NCBI GenBank assembly: GCA_028583685.1
Contig: JAMXIF010001253.1
Location: forward strand, 74,025,461-74,089,460
Direction of reading: 5' to 3'
From: Petaurus breviceps papuanus
Lineage: Eukaryota; Chordata; Mammalia; Diprotodontia; Petauridae
Length of the DNA: 64,000 bases
How positions within the stretch are numbered: the stretch's first letter is position 1; each line of letters opens with the position of its first letter. Shown here piece by piece: positions 43,270 to 54,179 of the stretch. The translations under genes were made by a program, and so were the position numbers. The notes beneath the pieces were generated by a model. That model was not told where the DNA came from. It did no database searches and saw nothing but the letters and a program-made list of their open reading frames with translations.

Positions 43270-44268
43270 ATTATTATGAAGAAAAGGCAACTTGCAGCCA
43301 GATCCAGAATTTACTATATATCCTGGTGCCTCTTTTATGAAGAGGAGATTGAGGAGACCCCTGGACTCGCCATGACCAACTAAAAGTCTAAGGAAAGAGT
43401 CAAGACTGAAAACAAGGACTACGTTAATTTGAAAGTGGCAGGGCAAGATGGTTTATTGGTGCAATTTAAGATTAAGAGGCACACACCACTTCTTAAACTA
43501 ATGAAAGCCTATTGTGCACGACAGGGTTTGTCAATGAGGCAGATCATATCCTGATTTGATGGGCAACAGATCAATGAAACAGGCACACCTGCATAGTTGG
43601 AAATGAAGGATGAAGATGCAATTGATGTTTTCCAGCAGCAGACAGGAGGTGCTTACTAAAAAGAGGATCTACAACTCTACTCCAAAACTGTGCTCCCAAG
43701 GAAAACAATGCATTCAGAATTAGAAAACCAAAGCTTGGTTCATCCACATCCAGACTACCGCAGTACAGTTTTCTCTCTTCTTTGATTCCCTTCCCCATTC
43801 CTTTATTGTACATAAAGTAACTGGTGTATGTACACAGGCAGAATGCCTTTTTTTTTTCAACTAAAGATGGTATGTTTTGATCAACATCAAATGGAGATGG
43901 TTAGGGAAAAAAACAAACTGGTTCTGTGAAAATATTGCTTTTCTCCCATTAGTGGCATGCTCATTCAACTTTTACCTTTATATTCCAGTAAGTTATTTTG
44001 TTTTCACTGTTTAACAACAGCAAAAAATAACAACAACACAAAAAATCTTTGCATACCTTGTTTGAGTGGATAATTTCAATGTTTTTTTTTTATCATTGTA
44101 AAACCAAGGACTACTTTATAACTTTTCTGTATGTAGGTCTTACATGTAGGGAAATCTCTGTCTCTCAGTAGGGATAAATTACTATAAAGAAATTGATCCT
44201 AGATAGTTTTCTCTTCAAGTCAAAGATCTTGCTGTTTAAATAAACTTCTTATTTAAAATTTAAAAAAA
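43270..44268 (+). pseudogene. SUMO2: SUMO2 processed pseudogene
   Basis: A retrocopy of the mRNA for small ubiquitin-like modifier 2, the protein conjugated to lysines in nuclear proteins. The coding part (43372-43659) is 288 nt, exactly the 95 codons plus stop of SUMO2, with no net indel and no introns. Recognisable pieces are [32 protein letters not shown] and DVFQQQTGG. The VKTE context at Lys11, the chain-forming site, and the C-terminal diglycine are still readable. Premature stops replace Glu4, Arg61 and Gln75. About 600 bases of SUMO2-like 3' UTR follow (CCTTTATTGTACATAAAGTAACTGG, TTTGCATACCTTGTTTGAGTGG, TGTTTAAATAAACTTCTTATTTAAA), ending in an AATAAA signal and an A-rich tail near 44260. 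The 5' limit near 43270 is uncertain. Dead, moderately old. A SUMO3 or SUMO4 origin is unlikely because the long 3' UTR matches SUMO2. Confidence 0.93.
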
Positions 44269-44682
44269 GATTTGACCAAGGCAATCAAGGGCATATGTAC
44301 ATATGAAGCCTGGTTGTTTGAAATTAATTGGATAATGCCCTCTTACCTTCCCCCTCCCAAAAAAATCGATAAAATACCTAAATTGATTTAGCTAGTTTGG
44401 GATAAAATTGAATCACTGTATTAATGAAATCAACAAAGCCAGTGGGACCATGCACAAACAATGCAAAAATCATGTGGCTCACCAAATGGAACAAGCATCT
44501 TAGAACCTAAGCCAATGTTGGCATGCCAATAAGGCTTCAATACAGGACTTTAAGCTGGACAGGAGGCAGATCTCCAAAAATCCAACCAGCAAACAAACAA
44601 ATCAAAATTAGCCATAGAAGACAACTATAGCAAATAGGCCAACTATTGGATTGTTATACCTATAACTTAGTTACATGTACAC
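44269..44682. other. Unassigned A-rich stretch
   Basis: No repeat or gene recognised. Confidence 0.45.
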
Positions 44683-44905
44683 TTTTAACACTTCAATTAA
44701 AATGAACAAATCTTTCTCCATAGCCTATTGGGTACGGTGCATTGTTCCAGTGGTACACCTCCATAACACATGAAACATGGATGAGTGGAAAATGTCTCCT
44801 TCTGAAGTATGTCAAAAAAAAGGATCTGTGGCAATTTGTGCCTTCCTGAGTTACTGAGGAGCTTTGCCTGTAGCCATTTGGGACTTCAGTTGTATTTATC
44901 ATTGC
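44683..44905. repeat. Dispersed repeat of unknown family, copy B
   Basis: AATGAACAAATCTTTCTCCATAGCC ... AGGATCTGTGGCAATTTGTGCCTTCC, direct-repeat partner of 42606-42830. The SUMO2 retrocopy lies between the two. Confidence 0.7.
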
Positions 44906-45629
44906 TCTTAGCACAAATTCCTCAGTGTTGCTTCTGATGTCAGAAAATATTCAAATTCTGTGCTTGACTTTAGCAATATACTTTCCAGAGTCTTCTTGCA
45001 CCTGGCTTCAGTATATTTTCCATTCCAGTTAGACTTACTCCTGCTTTATATCAAGGATGCCTTGATGAAACCAAAGAGTAAACTGGGAGAAACACCAGAG
45101 TGGCCCATTCATTTTCATCAACTTGTCCTTCCATAGCTTCACCCAAAGTGTGAGTTCCCTCCCTCTTCAGTCAGCAAGCCCTTGTTTGAAATCCTTTGCT
45201 TTGCTTCTTGGTGTGGGTTTTCTTACTGCTGTTTTTATCTGAAAACATCAAAAACAAAGAAGAACTAAAAGGACTACGAGATTTGTGGGTCCTTTTAAGA
45301 AAGGGTCACAAATCTCCTGAGACAACTTGATCCTAGGAGATTTGCAGGCCATAGGAAATTGTTCAAATTCTGGCCATGATTCAAAGCATTTGACTTTTTA
45401 TCTCAAATGAATCAAATTTCTAAACTTCTAAAGTTTAACAGAGAGGTAAAAAGGGTTCCTCTATAAGTCAAAGGCTGGATCAGACAGATAAAGGCTATTT
45501 GGAACTGCTTTCCCTCCCTGACACTACCATAATTAGAGACAGATTTTCACTATGGACAAATTGATGGAAGCTTGAAAATGCTAATACAAATGAGATTTGG
45601 GTCCACTGTGTTTGGGTCATTCTCTATGA
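44906..45629. other. Unassigned, with an inverted repeat at 45278-45316
   Basis: GAGATTTGTGGGTCCTTTT and AAAGGGTCACAAATCTC form near-complementary arms with a tiny loop. Another GGAGATTTG follows at 45336. No gene or named element. Confidence 0.5.
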
Positions 45630-45726
45630 GGGACGCTGGTGGTGTGGTGGATAGAGGGTTAGCCATGGAATCAGGAAGATGAGGATTCAAATGCTGCCTC
45701 TGATATTTAATGCTAGTTGTTTATCC
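45630..45726 (+). mobile_element. tRNA SINE 5' part, truncated by a MITE
   Basis: GGTGGTGTGGTGGATAGAGGG, TGGAATCAGGAAGATGAGG, TTCAAATGC, then an abrupt change at the MITE end (45727). Confidence 0.65.
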
Positions 45727-45889
45727 CAGGGATGGGGAACCTATGACCTCGAGGCCATATGTAGACCTCTGGGTCTTCAAGTGAGAGCCTTTGACTGAAT
45801 CAAAGTAGCCTTTGACTGACTCAAAGGGCCATACTTGAGAACCTAGAGGACCACATGTGACCTCAAGGCCATAGGCTCCCCATCCCTTA
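45727..45889. mobile_element. Palindromic hAT-type MITE
   Basis: CAGGGATGGGGAACCTATGACC to GGCTCCCCATCCCTTA, with CCATATGTAGACC and CCACATGTGACC mirrored. The centre is partly duplicated (two CCTTTGACTGA). Confidence 0.85.
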
Positions 45890-45898
45890 TTTAACCTC

Positions 45899-45950
45899 TG
45901 TATGTGTTTGTATGTGTGTGTGCTTCTGTGTGTGTGTGTGTGTGTATTTG
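45899..45950. repeat. (GT)n microsatellite
   Basis: GTATGTGTTTGTATGTGTGTG then pure TG. Confidence 0.95.
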
Positions 45951-46115
45951 ATGGACCCTCTTGACAGTCTAGTAAAGTCTATGAACACCTTCTCTGAATA
46001 ATCTTTTTGAGGGCATAAAATAAAATACCGATGATTAGAAAAGAAACATATTGAAATATAGTTATCAAACTATTTTTAAAAAATAAGCTCACAGACCACA
46101 GGTTAGAGCAGTCCT
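45950..46115 (+). mobile_element. hAT-type DNA transposon, same family as 14.6 kb
   Basis: GGACCCTCTTGACAGTCTAGTAAAGTC, GCATAAAATAAAATACC and ATTGAAATATAGTTATCAAA match the family interior. The left end is lost in the GT tract. Confidence 0.7.
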
Positions 46116-46205
46116 CTGTTCTAAGACTAGAAACTGCAGAAGTTGCCCATCTGCACCAGTGGAAGGAAGTTCTCCAAATCAATGAAATTACAGACCTAAA
46201 TACAT
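46110..46205 (+). mobile_element. CORE-SINE fragment
   Basis: TCTAAGACTAGAAACTGCAG, CCATCTGCACCAGTGGAAGG and CAATGAAATTACAGACC: the part of a marsupial SINE that reads TAAGTTGCAG and CCAATGAAATCAC in other copies. Confidence 0.6.
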
Positions 46206-47219
46206 GGACAGACACACCCAAACATGTCCTGTCTAGGGTCTTCCTAAAAGATAGTACCTTCAAGAAAAGTTATTCACGTGCTAATTGGTAAATAGGACAA
46301 GATAACTATGTGTTTCCTGTACTATCCCAATCCCTCCCAAATTGCTTAAGACGTGATTCATATTCATGTGTTAAGAAATACCTCAAATAAATTAGGAGAT
46401 AGGAAAAAGTCTCCCAGAACACTGTGGGATTGCTGAATAGATAATTCACCTTTATCTTGAATCTGTACTATCTGAGAAGCAACTCAAGATTCATATCTTT
46501 TAGCCAACTAGGCATTCATGGTTCATCCTACTGTCAGGAAGCATCTCCTCTGATAAGAAGACAGTTGCAGAGACTGACTTCCATTCATCAACCAGCACCA
46601 ATAGTGAAACTCCTGAATTTGGGGGCTTATAAGGTGGAAGCTGTTACATCTATATCAAGATCACCCTTCTTTTCCAGGTGCTCAGAGGAAGAAAGACAAA
46701 GGAGAAGAGGCAGTTAAGCTCTTGAGGTCCAATGTCAGGATCCCCTAGATGAAAGTATCTACTTATTGACATATGCATGTAGCCAGCTTCGGTGCAAGGG
46801 GAGGGAAGATAAATACCTTCTCATACCATTGGGAGGTCCAAGTGAAAGATGTCAAGAGTCTCAAGGCACACATGTGAAAGAGGGGAAGAGAATGACGGTT
46901 GTATCTCCTTTTGAAGAATGCCGAACAGAGTTATTCTTGTTCTGTCACCAGTCAACTCTGGGAAGACCGGAATGATAGGGACATATGAGACTCAAGAAGG
47001 AACTTCTGGACACGTATGTCCTTTAGCAAGGAGACAGAGCACACATAAAATTGGAAGTGGCTTAGCTACATCACCCATTATGCTTATGTGTAGAACTGGT
47101 ATCTGTAGATACCAAATCCAAAGGGATTTAAGGTCACCTAGCTTTTCTATTTTGAAGGATTCTACATTAATATGTTATTTATCTACACCTCTATTTCTAC
47201 TGAGATTGAGTCAGTCTAT
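46206..47219. other. Unassigned stretch with three short open frames
   Basis: About 1 kb with no recognised repeat. Plus frames at 46457-46717, 46766-46975 and 46918-47223 lack domains, signal peptides or a shared reading frame, so none is called a gene. Confidence 0.4.
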
Positions 47220-47465
47220 ATAAAAAAGGCTATATGATGTAGTGGATATAGAGCCAGCTTGGGCATTGGGAGGATCTGTATTCAAGTTCTGCATATGACT
47301 CATTCTCTGAGAAAGAAGGACAAACAGAAACATGATATTTGTTGACTATGAGAAAGTTACTAACCTCTCAGTTATAGATATAGGAAACTCTTGAAGTCTA
47401 CATAGAAATTATACAAAAGTTGCTGACCTATAGGAGAAGAATGAGTTGCCTATACCAATGAAATT
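47220..47465 (+). mobile_element. CORE-SINE, diverged
   Basis: GATGTAGTGGATATAGAGCC head, TTCAAGTTCTGC, GAGAAAGTTACTAACCTCTC and CCTATACCAATGAAATTATA. Confidence 0.6.
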
Positions 47466-47645
47466 ATATATGAAATATATATAAACTATATACATACAAA
47501 CATAGGGATCCTTCAAAAGAGATAATATGTATATGTATACAAAAAAGTATATGTGTACACAAATATATGTACATATAGATAGATATAGACTTATCTATAT
47601 GTATTTATATATCCATTATTCATCTTCTCTTTATGTATTTATCTA
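47466..47645. repeat. TATA/CATA-rich microsatellite
   Basis: Imperfect ATATGTAC and TATA units. Confidence 0.85.
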
Positions 47646-47647
47646 TA

Positions 47648-47692
47648 CAGGGTGTCCCAAAAGTTCTAATGAAGGTTTAAATTATTAAATCT
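47648..47692 (+). mobile_element. Mariner-like MITE arm, interrupted by L1
   Basis: CAGGGTGTCCCAAAAGTTCTAATG is the MITE end. AAATTATTAAATCT follows and is the duplicated L1 target. The opposite arm is not evident beyond 48888. Confidence 0.6.
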
Positions 47693-48874
47693 TTTTCCCC
47701 CTAATTTTTAAATTTATTTTTAGTTTACAACATTCAGTTCCACAAACTTTTGAGTTCCAAATTTTCTCCTCCTCCTCCAAGACAGCATGCAATCTAATAT
47801 AGGCTCTACATATACATTCATATTAAACATAATGTTATGTTAGTCATGTTGCAAAGAAGAATTATAACCAAAGGGATGTACCGCAAGAAAGAAGAAACAA
47901 AACAAAACAAAAAAGAGAATGCAAATAGTATGCTTTGATCTATATTCAGACTCCATAATCCTTTCTCTGGATATGGATAGCATTTTTTCTGTCTTGAGCC
48001 TTCTGGAGTTGTCTTCACATCTTGCATTGCTGAGGAGAACCAAGTCTATCAAAGTTAGTCATCATACAATGTAACTGTAACTATGTACAATGTTCTCCTG
48101 GTTCTGCTCCCCTCACTCAGCATCAGTTCATATAAGTCTTTTTTTCAGGTTTTTCTGAAATCCTTTTGCTCATTATTTCTTATAGCATAAAAGTATTCCA
48201 TTACGTTCATATAACACAACTTGTTTAGCCATTCCCCAATTGATGGGCATCCCCTCAATTTCCAATTCTTTGCTACCACAAAAAGAGCTGCTATAAATAT
48301 TTTTGTACATCTGGGTCCTTTTCCCATTTGTATGATCTCTTTGTGATACAGTCCTATAAGTGATATTTCTGGTCAAAGGGTATGCACATTTTTATAGCCC
48401 TTTAGGCAAAGTTCCAAATTTCTCTCCAGAATGGTTGGACCAGTTCACAACTCCACCAACAAAGCATTAGGGTTCCAATTTTCCCACATCTTCTCCAGCA
48501 TTTATAATTTTTCTGTTTTGTCATGTTAGCCAATCTGACAGGTGTGATGTGGTACTGAAAAATTTTTTGATTTGTATTTATCTAATCAATAGTGATTTAG
48601 AGCATCTTTTCATATGACTATAGATAGCTTTAATTTCTTCCTCTGAAAACTACCTGTCCTTATCCTTAAACCATTTATCAATTGGGGAATGACTTGTATT
48701 CTTGTAAATTTGACTCAGTTCTCTATATATTTTAGAAATTAGGCCTTTATCAGAGACACTGGTTGTAAAAATTCTTTCCCAGTTTTCTGCTTCCCTCCTA
48801 ATCTTATTTGCATTTACTTTGTACAAAAAAATTTTCAATTTAACATATTAATTATTAATATCAATTTAATTTAT
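47693..48874 (-). mobile_element. 5'-truncated L1 LINE, 1.18 kb
   Basis: The minus strand reads through the end region and 3' UTR of marsupial L1: GTGGGAAAATTGGAACCC, CAATTGGGGAATGGC, GCAAAAGGATTTCAGAAAAACC and CATGACTAACATAAC, ending in A/T-rich tail. A perfect 14-base duplication AAATTATTAAATCT sits at 47679-47692 and 48875-48888. Insertion is well bounded, and minus frames within it are ORF-poor. Confidence 0.92.
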
Positions 48875-48888
48875 AAATTATTAAATCT

Positions 48889-49212
48889 CAAAACCAGAGG
48901 ATACTCTACACATACATGTATATTACATCTAGTTGACTATGAGTGTGTGTTTGTGTGTGTATATATACATATATATGCTTATATACATATGTATATGTGT
49001 ATACACACATATAGTATGTATATATACTCTAACATAGCATGAATATAAATATATGACATATTTGTATATATGAACAGGTACACACGTATGCTACTATAAA
49101 GTATATCAATATATACTATATGTGCATATAGATGTGTATGTATATGTACATATATATGTCTATTTAAGAAATGGAACAAGGAGAATGATAAACTTAATAT
49201 CATACATGTATG
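48889..49212. repeat. TATG/ATAC microsatellite-rich stretch
   Basis: TGTGTG, TATATACATATA and CATATGTATATGTG repeats, explaining the poly-YIY frame on the minus strand. Confidence 0.85.
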
Positions 49213-49288
49213 TACAGGGTATCCCCAAAATCTTAGTGGCTTAATTAAAAATATTTAATAGCTTAAAACTCTACTAAGATTTTTAAAC
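49213..49288. mobile_element. Palindromic mariner-like MITE
   Basis: ACAGGGTATCCCCAAAATCTTAGTGGC mirrored by ACTCTACTAAGATTTTTAAAC around an AT-rich centre (TTTAATAGCTTAAAA). Confidence 0.75.
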
Positions 49289-50408
49289 ATTATGTGTATG
49301 CACACATAAGTATATATAAATATGTACACATGTACATATATACATATAGACACACTGTTGCCTCTACTTTTGAGGATCCCTATATTAAATTTGTATATAA
49401 TGAGATGTGTCTATGATGCCTGGTAAATGTATATCCAGAATAGAACAAGAAAGGACATTGGTAAATTATATATCATACACCTGTACACAGGTAGATAAAT
49501 GAGTGTGAATAGCCAACTATATACACATGTATATTTCAAAATAGAGATAATGGCATAATTGAACAATTCAGGTCATCATTATCCATAGTTCTTAATTCAG
49601 CAATGGACAATTAAAATCCCATTTTTTTGCATAGTTCAAAATCTAAATTTTCTTTCCATAGTCATATGTATAATCTGTTTCTAAAGTTGTTTTCATGTGT
49701 ATCATGTAGCCACTTTATAAGACAGAACATGCTTGGTTGTTTTTCCTTCACTGCTCAGATTTGGTAAATATCCAGGGGAAAAACAAAGTGGGTGCCAGTC
49801 TCACTCATCATCTTCAAAAACAATTTTCCAAATCAAAGCTTTGGTGGTGTCACCAGCTTGTGCTCTGCTTTTTGAACTTCTTGTTAGCAGAGCCGAGCAG
49901 AACATGGTTTATATGTGTTTATGTCCAGCTGGGGAAGAAAATGGTCCTTCTAGGGTTTCAGAAGACATTTAAAGGCCAAGTAAAAATAAAGAAAGAAAGC
50001 TAGTCTGCTTGGCCCTGACACTTTTTTTTGGTGGTTGTTGTTATTGGTTTAGTTTTGTTACAGGAAGTCAGTATGATAGCACCCTTGGCAAAATAGACTA
50101 AACCCCCACAGCTGGAGCCTAGCTGAAAAATCATTATGAAATACAGATGTCATCTTATTTTCCCAGAGTTTTATTCCACAGGCTGACTCCAACCCCTACC
50201 CCCCAGAGCAGTTTTAGGAAAATGTGTATTTGGCAAAATTGTTTCCCACTCCACTATCTTACCGCCCTCCCCCAACCTTCACTGCCAGACTAACAGTATC
50301 CATCCCCACTAGCTCCAATACCAAGTCATCTTATGTAATTATAAGTGGCAAATTTCTTGTTAAAGATCCAGAAAGCACAATGATAGTGTTGAGTAATTCA
50401 GTATTTAA
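49289..50408. other. Unassigned, microsatellite at left
   Basis: 49290-49360 is ACATA/TATG repeat. The rest to 50408 holds no recognised element. Overlapping frames at 49733-50003 show no domain. Confidence 0.45.
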
Positions 50409-51735
50409 AAAAAAAAACCATTTATTGAGGGATCATTATGTGCCAAAGCAACAAAACAGTCTATGTCTACAAGGATAGTCAGTCAATAAACATATATTTA
50501 TCACCTACTGTGTGCCAAGCACTGCAGATATAAAAAGAGATAAAAGACAGCCCTTGCCTTTAGGAGTTCACAGTCTAATGTGTGTGTGAGGGGGGTGGGG
50601 AAGACAAGGGAGGGGAAAAGGACACAAATATATATAAACAAGCTCTGCACAGGAAAAACAGGAAATAATTGAGGTAAGGCACTAGAATGAAGAGGAGTGT
50701 AAAAAGGCTTCCTGTAGAAGATGGGATTTTAGTTGGGACTGAAAGGAAGCCAGAGAATTCAGTAGGTGGAGATGAGGAGGGGAGAGTATTCCAGGCTTTG
50801 GAAGGGAGCCAGAGAAAAGGCCCGGAGCCCAGAGGTGGAGTGTCTTGCCCAGGGAAGAACAAAGAAGTCAGTGTCAATAGAAGAGTACATGACAGGAAGT
50901 AAAGAGTAAGATCACTGGAAGGGGCAAGAGGCTGGAGGAAAGGCTAGGTTATGAAAGGCTTTGAATACCCAACAGAGCATTTTGTATTTGCTCCTGGAGG
51001 CAATAGGAGTCTTTTGTTGCTGTTCAGTTGTGTCTTCTTGCCATTTCCCCCTCCCGCTCATTTTACAGAAGAGGAAACTGAGGCAAACTGGGTTAAGTGA
51101 CTTGCCATGGGTCACCCAGCTACTATATGAGGCTGGATTTGAACTCAGGTCTTCCTGACTTCAGACCCAGTAAGTACCCTCTCCACTGCACTACCTAACT
51201 GCGCAATAGGAAGTCATTGGAATTTATTGAGTAGTGAGATGACAGAGTCAGACCTGTGCCTTAGGAAGACCACTTTGCTGGCTGAATGGAGAACAGAGTG
51301 GAGTGGAGAGAGACTTGAGGCAAACAGACCCACCAGCAGCTATTACAATAATCAAAGGGTTAGGGCATGAGTGTCTACACCCAAGTGGTGGCAAGGCCAG
51401 AGGAAGGAAGGGGGCATATTGGAGAGAAGTTGCACATGTGAAATCAACATCAACAGACCTTGCAAAAAACTGGACATGGAGGGAAAGAGACAGTGAGGGG
51501 TCCAGGAGGACTCCTATGTTTTGAGCCTGAGGGACTGAGAGGATGGCATTGCCCTGGGCAGTGGGAAGTTGGGGAGGGTATGGGGGAAAGAAAATGATTT
51601 CAGTTTTAGACATGATGAGTATAATAAGTCTCCTCAATGTCTTATCCAGCTCTAGATCTCCTAGAGATAGTTTGCAAAGACTTTACATTCTACTAAGGAG
51701 GGGGAGGAAGATGAGACAGGACACAACAGCCTATA
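50409..51735 (-). mobile_element. Long L2 LINE relic (ORF2 C-terminus to 3' end), split by a SINE
   Basis: The minus strand runs from ORF2 (KYKMLCWVFKAFHNLA, LRAFSLAP-like residues) to the 3' UTR, ending AGTGCTTGGCACACAGTAGGTG. A second L2 tip lies at 50409-50455. At about 1.25 kb this is the longest L2 stretch here and the best reference for the scattered pieces elsewhere. Frames are broken. Confidence 0.85.
51013..51202 (-). mobile_element. Long marsupial SINE with RTE-like tail, nested in L2
   Basis: TTTACAGAAGAGGAAACTGAGGC, GGGTTAAGTGACTTGCC and CACTACCTAACTGC antisense. Flanks GCAATAGGAGTC and GCAATAGGAAGTC are the target duplication. The 3' tail is slightly shortened. Confidence 0.9.
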
Positions 51736-51758
51736 TGCAGAGAAGTTAATATAAAATA

Positions 51759-52012
51759 TGGGCCGCTAGGTGGTGCAGCAGATGGAGTGTGAGGCCTAGA
51801 ATCAGCAAAGATCATCTTCCTGAGCTCCAATCTGGCCTCAGACACTTACCAGCCATGTGACCCTGGGCAAGTCACTTCACCCTGTTTGCCTCAGTTCTTC
51901 ATCTGTAAAACGAGCTAAAAAAGGAAATGGCAAACTACTCCAGCATCTTTGCCAAGAAAACCTCAAATAAGGTCACGAAGAGTGGGACGTGACTAAAATA
52001 ACTCAACAATAA
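51759..52012 (+). mobile_element. Long marsupial SINE with RTE-like tail (MAR1-like)
   Basis: GGGCCGCTAGGTGGTGCAGC head, GGGCAAGTCACTTCACCC, TATC/CATCTTTGCCAAGAAAACC and GGTCACGAAGAGTGGGACG. AATATAAAATAT occurs on both sides as the duplication. Confidence 0.93.
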
Positions 52013-53179
52013 ATATAAAATATATGTAAATTAAATACAAATAATTGGAAGAGAACTAACAGCTGGGGAAAGTATAGGAAATAGTGTCTTGTCGCCAATG
52101 GGAGGGAAACTGAGTCTTTAATGGAGCTGGGAATTCCAAGAGGAGGGAGAAATTTATAGCAAGAAACACTGTCTACATATACAACCCACCCCTCAAGAAG
52201 GCTAACGACTCTGAAATCATCTTAAGCTCTGAAAGGTAATACTATTGGTACACTTGATATGAAGCTATACATAATTCCAGAAGGTATTATCTGTAATATC
52301 TTTACTACTAGATGATGCTTCTGGGCATGTGGAGCTGAATTCCAACATGATGCTTAAATGAGATTCAGATCTTAGAAGCCCTTGAAGATACATCCAACAT
52401 CTGTGGGGTTAAGGAGATAGGGGAGGAGGCAAAAGGAGTAGCTCCTCCCACCTTCCGAAGACCAAGAGAGAGGTTTGAAGAGTCCTTATATGTGCAACAC
52501 AGGTGATGAGAGAGTGAGTGCCAGAAGGAGGAGCCATGCCTTTTAAAATCTAATGAGTAGGATACTGTTCTTTTGGCCTCATTGACCAATCTTCTTTGGT
52601 GCAGTCTCCTGTCCTGGGGCAGAGGAAAGGCACACAGAGTTGTGAATTTCCACTAGTCCGTGGAAGAAATCTTTGTCTCAACCCCCATGGGGCCTAAGCA
52701 CATAGTCAACAGGATTGTCTCTATTAGACAAAATAATTTCAAGAGGTAGAAAATACTAACTTGATGGGGGGAGGGGGGAGGAGAGGAGAGAGGGATCTAG
52801 AAACACCTGAGGTGAAAGATGCTCCCTGAGCAGAGTAAGCAAAAAGTAACAAAAGTAAGCAGGGAAAACATTCTAGACATTTAGGGACAGCCCACCATGG
52901 GTAATTTATGCCCATTGTAGAACAAATAGTAGAACTCAAGTCCTGGCCATTATAAATATTTCATTGGTTAAATAAACTACAGTAATCATTTTGACTAAGA
53001 GTTGTGATCTGGAAGCCCTGCTTAAATCATGTCCCCAAAATTTAGGGAACAGGCCATGAGAGGTATATGGTTATGCTAAGGCAGCAGGTATTTGCATGCC
53101 TAAGATCCCTCCATCTATTCACATCTGACCTCTTCTTCAGACCCCTGCACCTCCTAGAAGACTTTCCAGCGTGTAGGGC
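52013..53179. other. Unassigned stretch
   Basis: About 1.2 kb without a recognised repeat. A GGGGAGGGGGGAGG run near 52768. No credible frame. Confidence 0.45.
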
Positions 53180-53405
53180 TCTCACTCCCCTGAAACCCAA
53201 TAGGACTGGTTACCTGTATCACTCTTTTTTGTACTGAGTCATGTATTGTTATTTAACTGATATTGTGTGTGTGTGTGTATGTGTGCATGCATGTACCTGC
53301 ATTGTGTTCCCAAGGACACAGTTAATTGAACACAAGAACCATGTCTTAGATTTTTTTGCCCCCTTCGTGCTTAGGGTCTAGTAGTAAGAAAAAAAAAAGT
53401 AACAT
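53180..53405 (+). mobile_element. L2 3' end with (GT)n
   Basis: GAACACAAGAACCATGTCTTAG and GTGCTTAGGGTCTAGTAG are L2 3' landmarks. GT repeat at 53265-53285. Confidence 0.6.
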
Positions 53406-53444
53406 TTTACATTTCAAAAAAGCACTTTCCCTGACATAAGCCTG

Positions 53445-53672
53445 TGCTATACTTAGGTGGTACAGTGGATAGAATGCTAAGCCTGGAGTTGGAAGACCTG
53501 AGTTCAAATCCTGACTCAGACACACTAACCTCTGCTTGCCTCAGTTTCCACAACTGTAAATGGGAATAACAATAGCACCTACTTTGCAGAATTGTGAGGA
53601 TCAAAGGAGATAATATTATAAAATATTTAACAAAGTACCTAGCATAGTAGGCACTTAATAAATGCTTGTTCC
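53445..53672 (+). mobile_element. THER1/MIR-type SINE with L2-like tail, nearly complete
   Basis: TTAGGTGGTACAGTGGATAGAATGC head, TTCAAATCCTGAC, CCTCAGTTTCCACAACTG, TTGTGAGGATCAAAGGAGATAAT, then ACCTAGCATAGTAGGCACTTAATAAATGC. The L2-like 3' end shows which LINE mobilised it. Confidence 0.85.
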
Positions 53673-53679
53673 CTCCCCC

Positions 53680-53740
53680 CTCCATAAAGATAGATACACA
53701 CATGTGTATTTATATCTATATCTATATATGCACACATATA
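53680..53740. repeat. TATC/CACA microsatellite
   Basis: GATACACACATG, TATATCTATATC repeats. Confidence 0.8.
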
Positions 53741-53764
53741 GAGTAAAAGTGTTATCTTAATTTT

Positions 53765-54035
53765 AAAAATCAATCAATTGATCAATTAACAAGCATGTAT
53801 TAAATGTTTATTATATAATAGGCACAAAGCTAGTTGCTGTAAATACAGTGGCAAAAATAAATCACTTCCTTCCCTCAAACAGTATCCATCCTATAATAGC
53901 AAACAACATGTACGTAAGTAAACATTTATGGACAAAATGCACACAAAATAAATATGGGATAAATGTGGAGGCAGGTTTGAGCACCTAGGGGAAGGATTAG
54001 AGAAGCCTTCATTCATGTAGGAGGTGTCTGTTGAG
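53765..54035 (-). mobile_element. L2 3' end, minus
   Basis: TTAACAAGCATGTATTAAATG, AGGCACAAAGCTAGTTGCTG and GAGAAGCCTTCATTCATGTAGGAGG. Confidence 0.72.
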
Positions 54036-54179
54036 GAAACTGAGTCTCAAAAACATAAAGTGATTTTTTTCAATTCTCTATTTATTTATATGTTTGTTTG
54101 TTCATACAGTGGCAAATTCAGTATTCATATCCAAATCTTCTTGTTAAAGGCTCAGTGCCTTTGGACCAGAGAAGTGAAA

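Noticed and set aside
46457-47223. Three neighbouring plus-strand frames as a small gene
   Set aside because: They are in different frames, without splice-site support or recognisable domains, and no codon bias is apparent.
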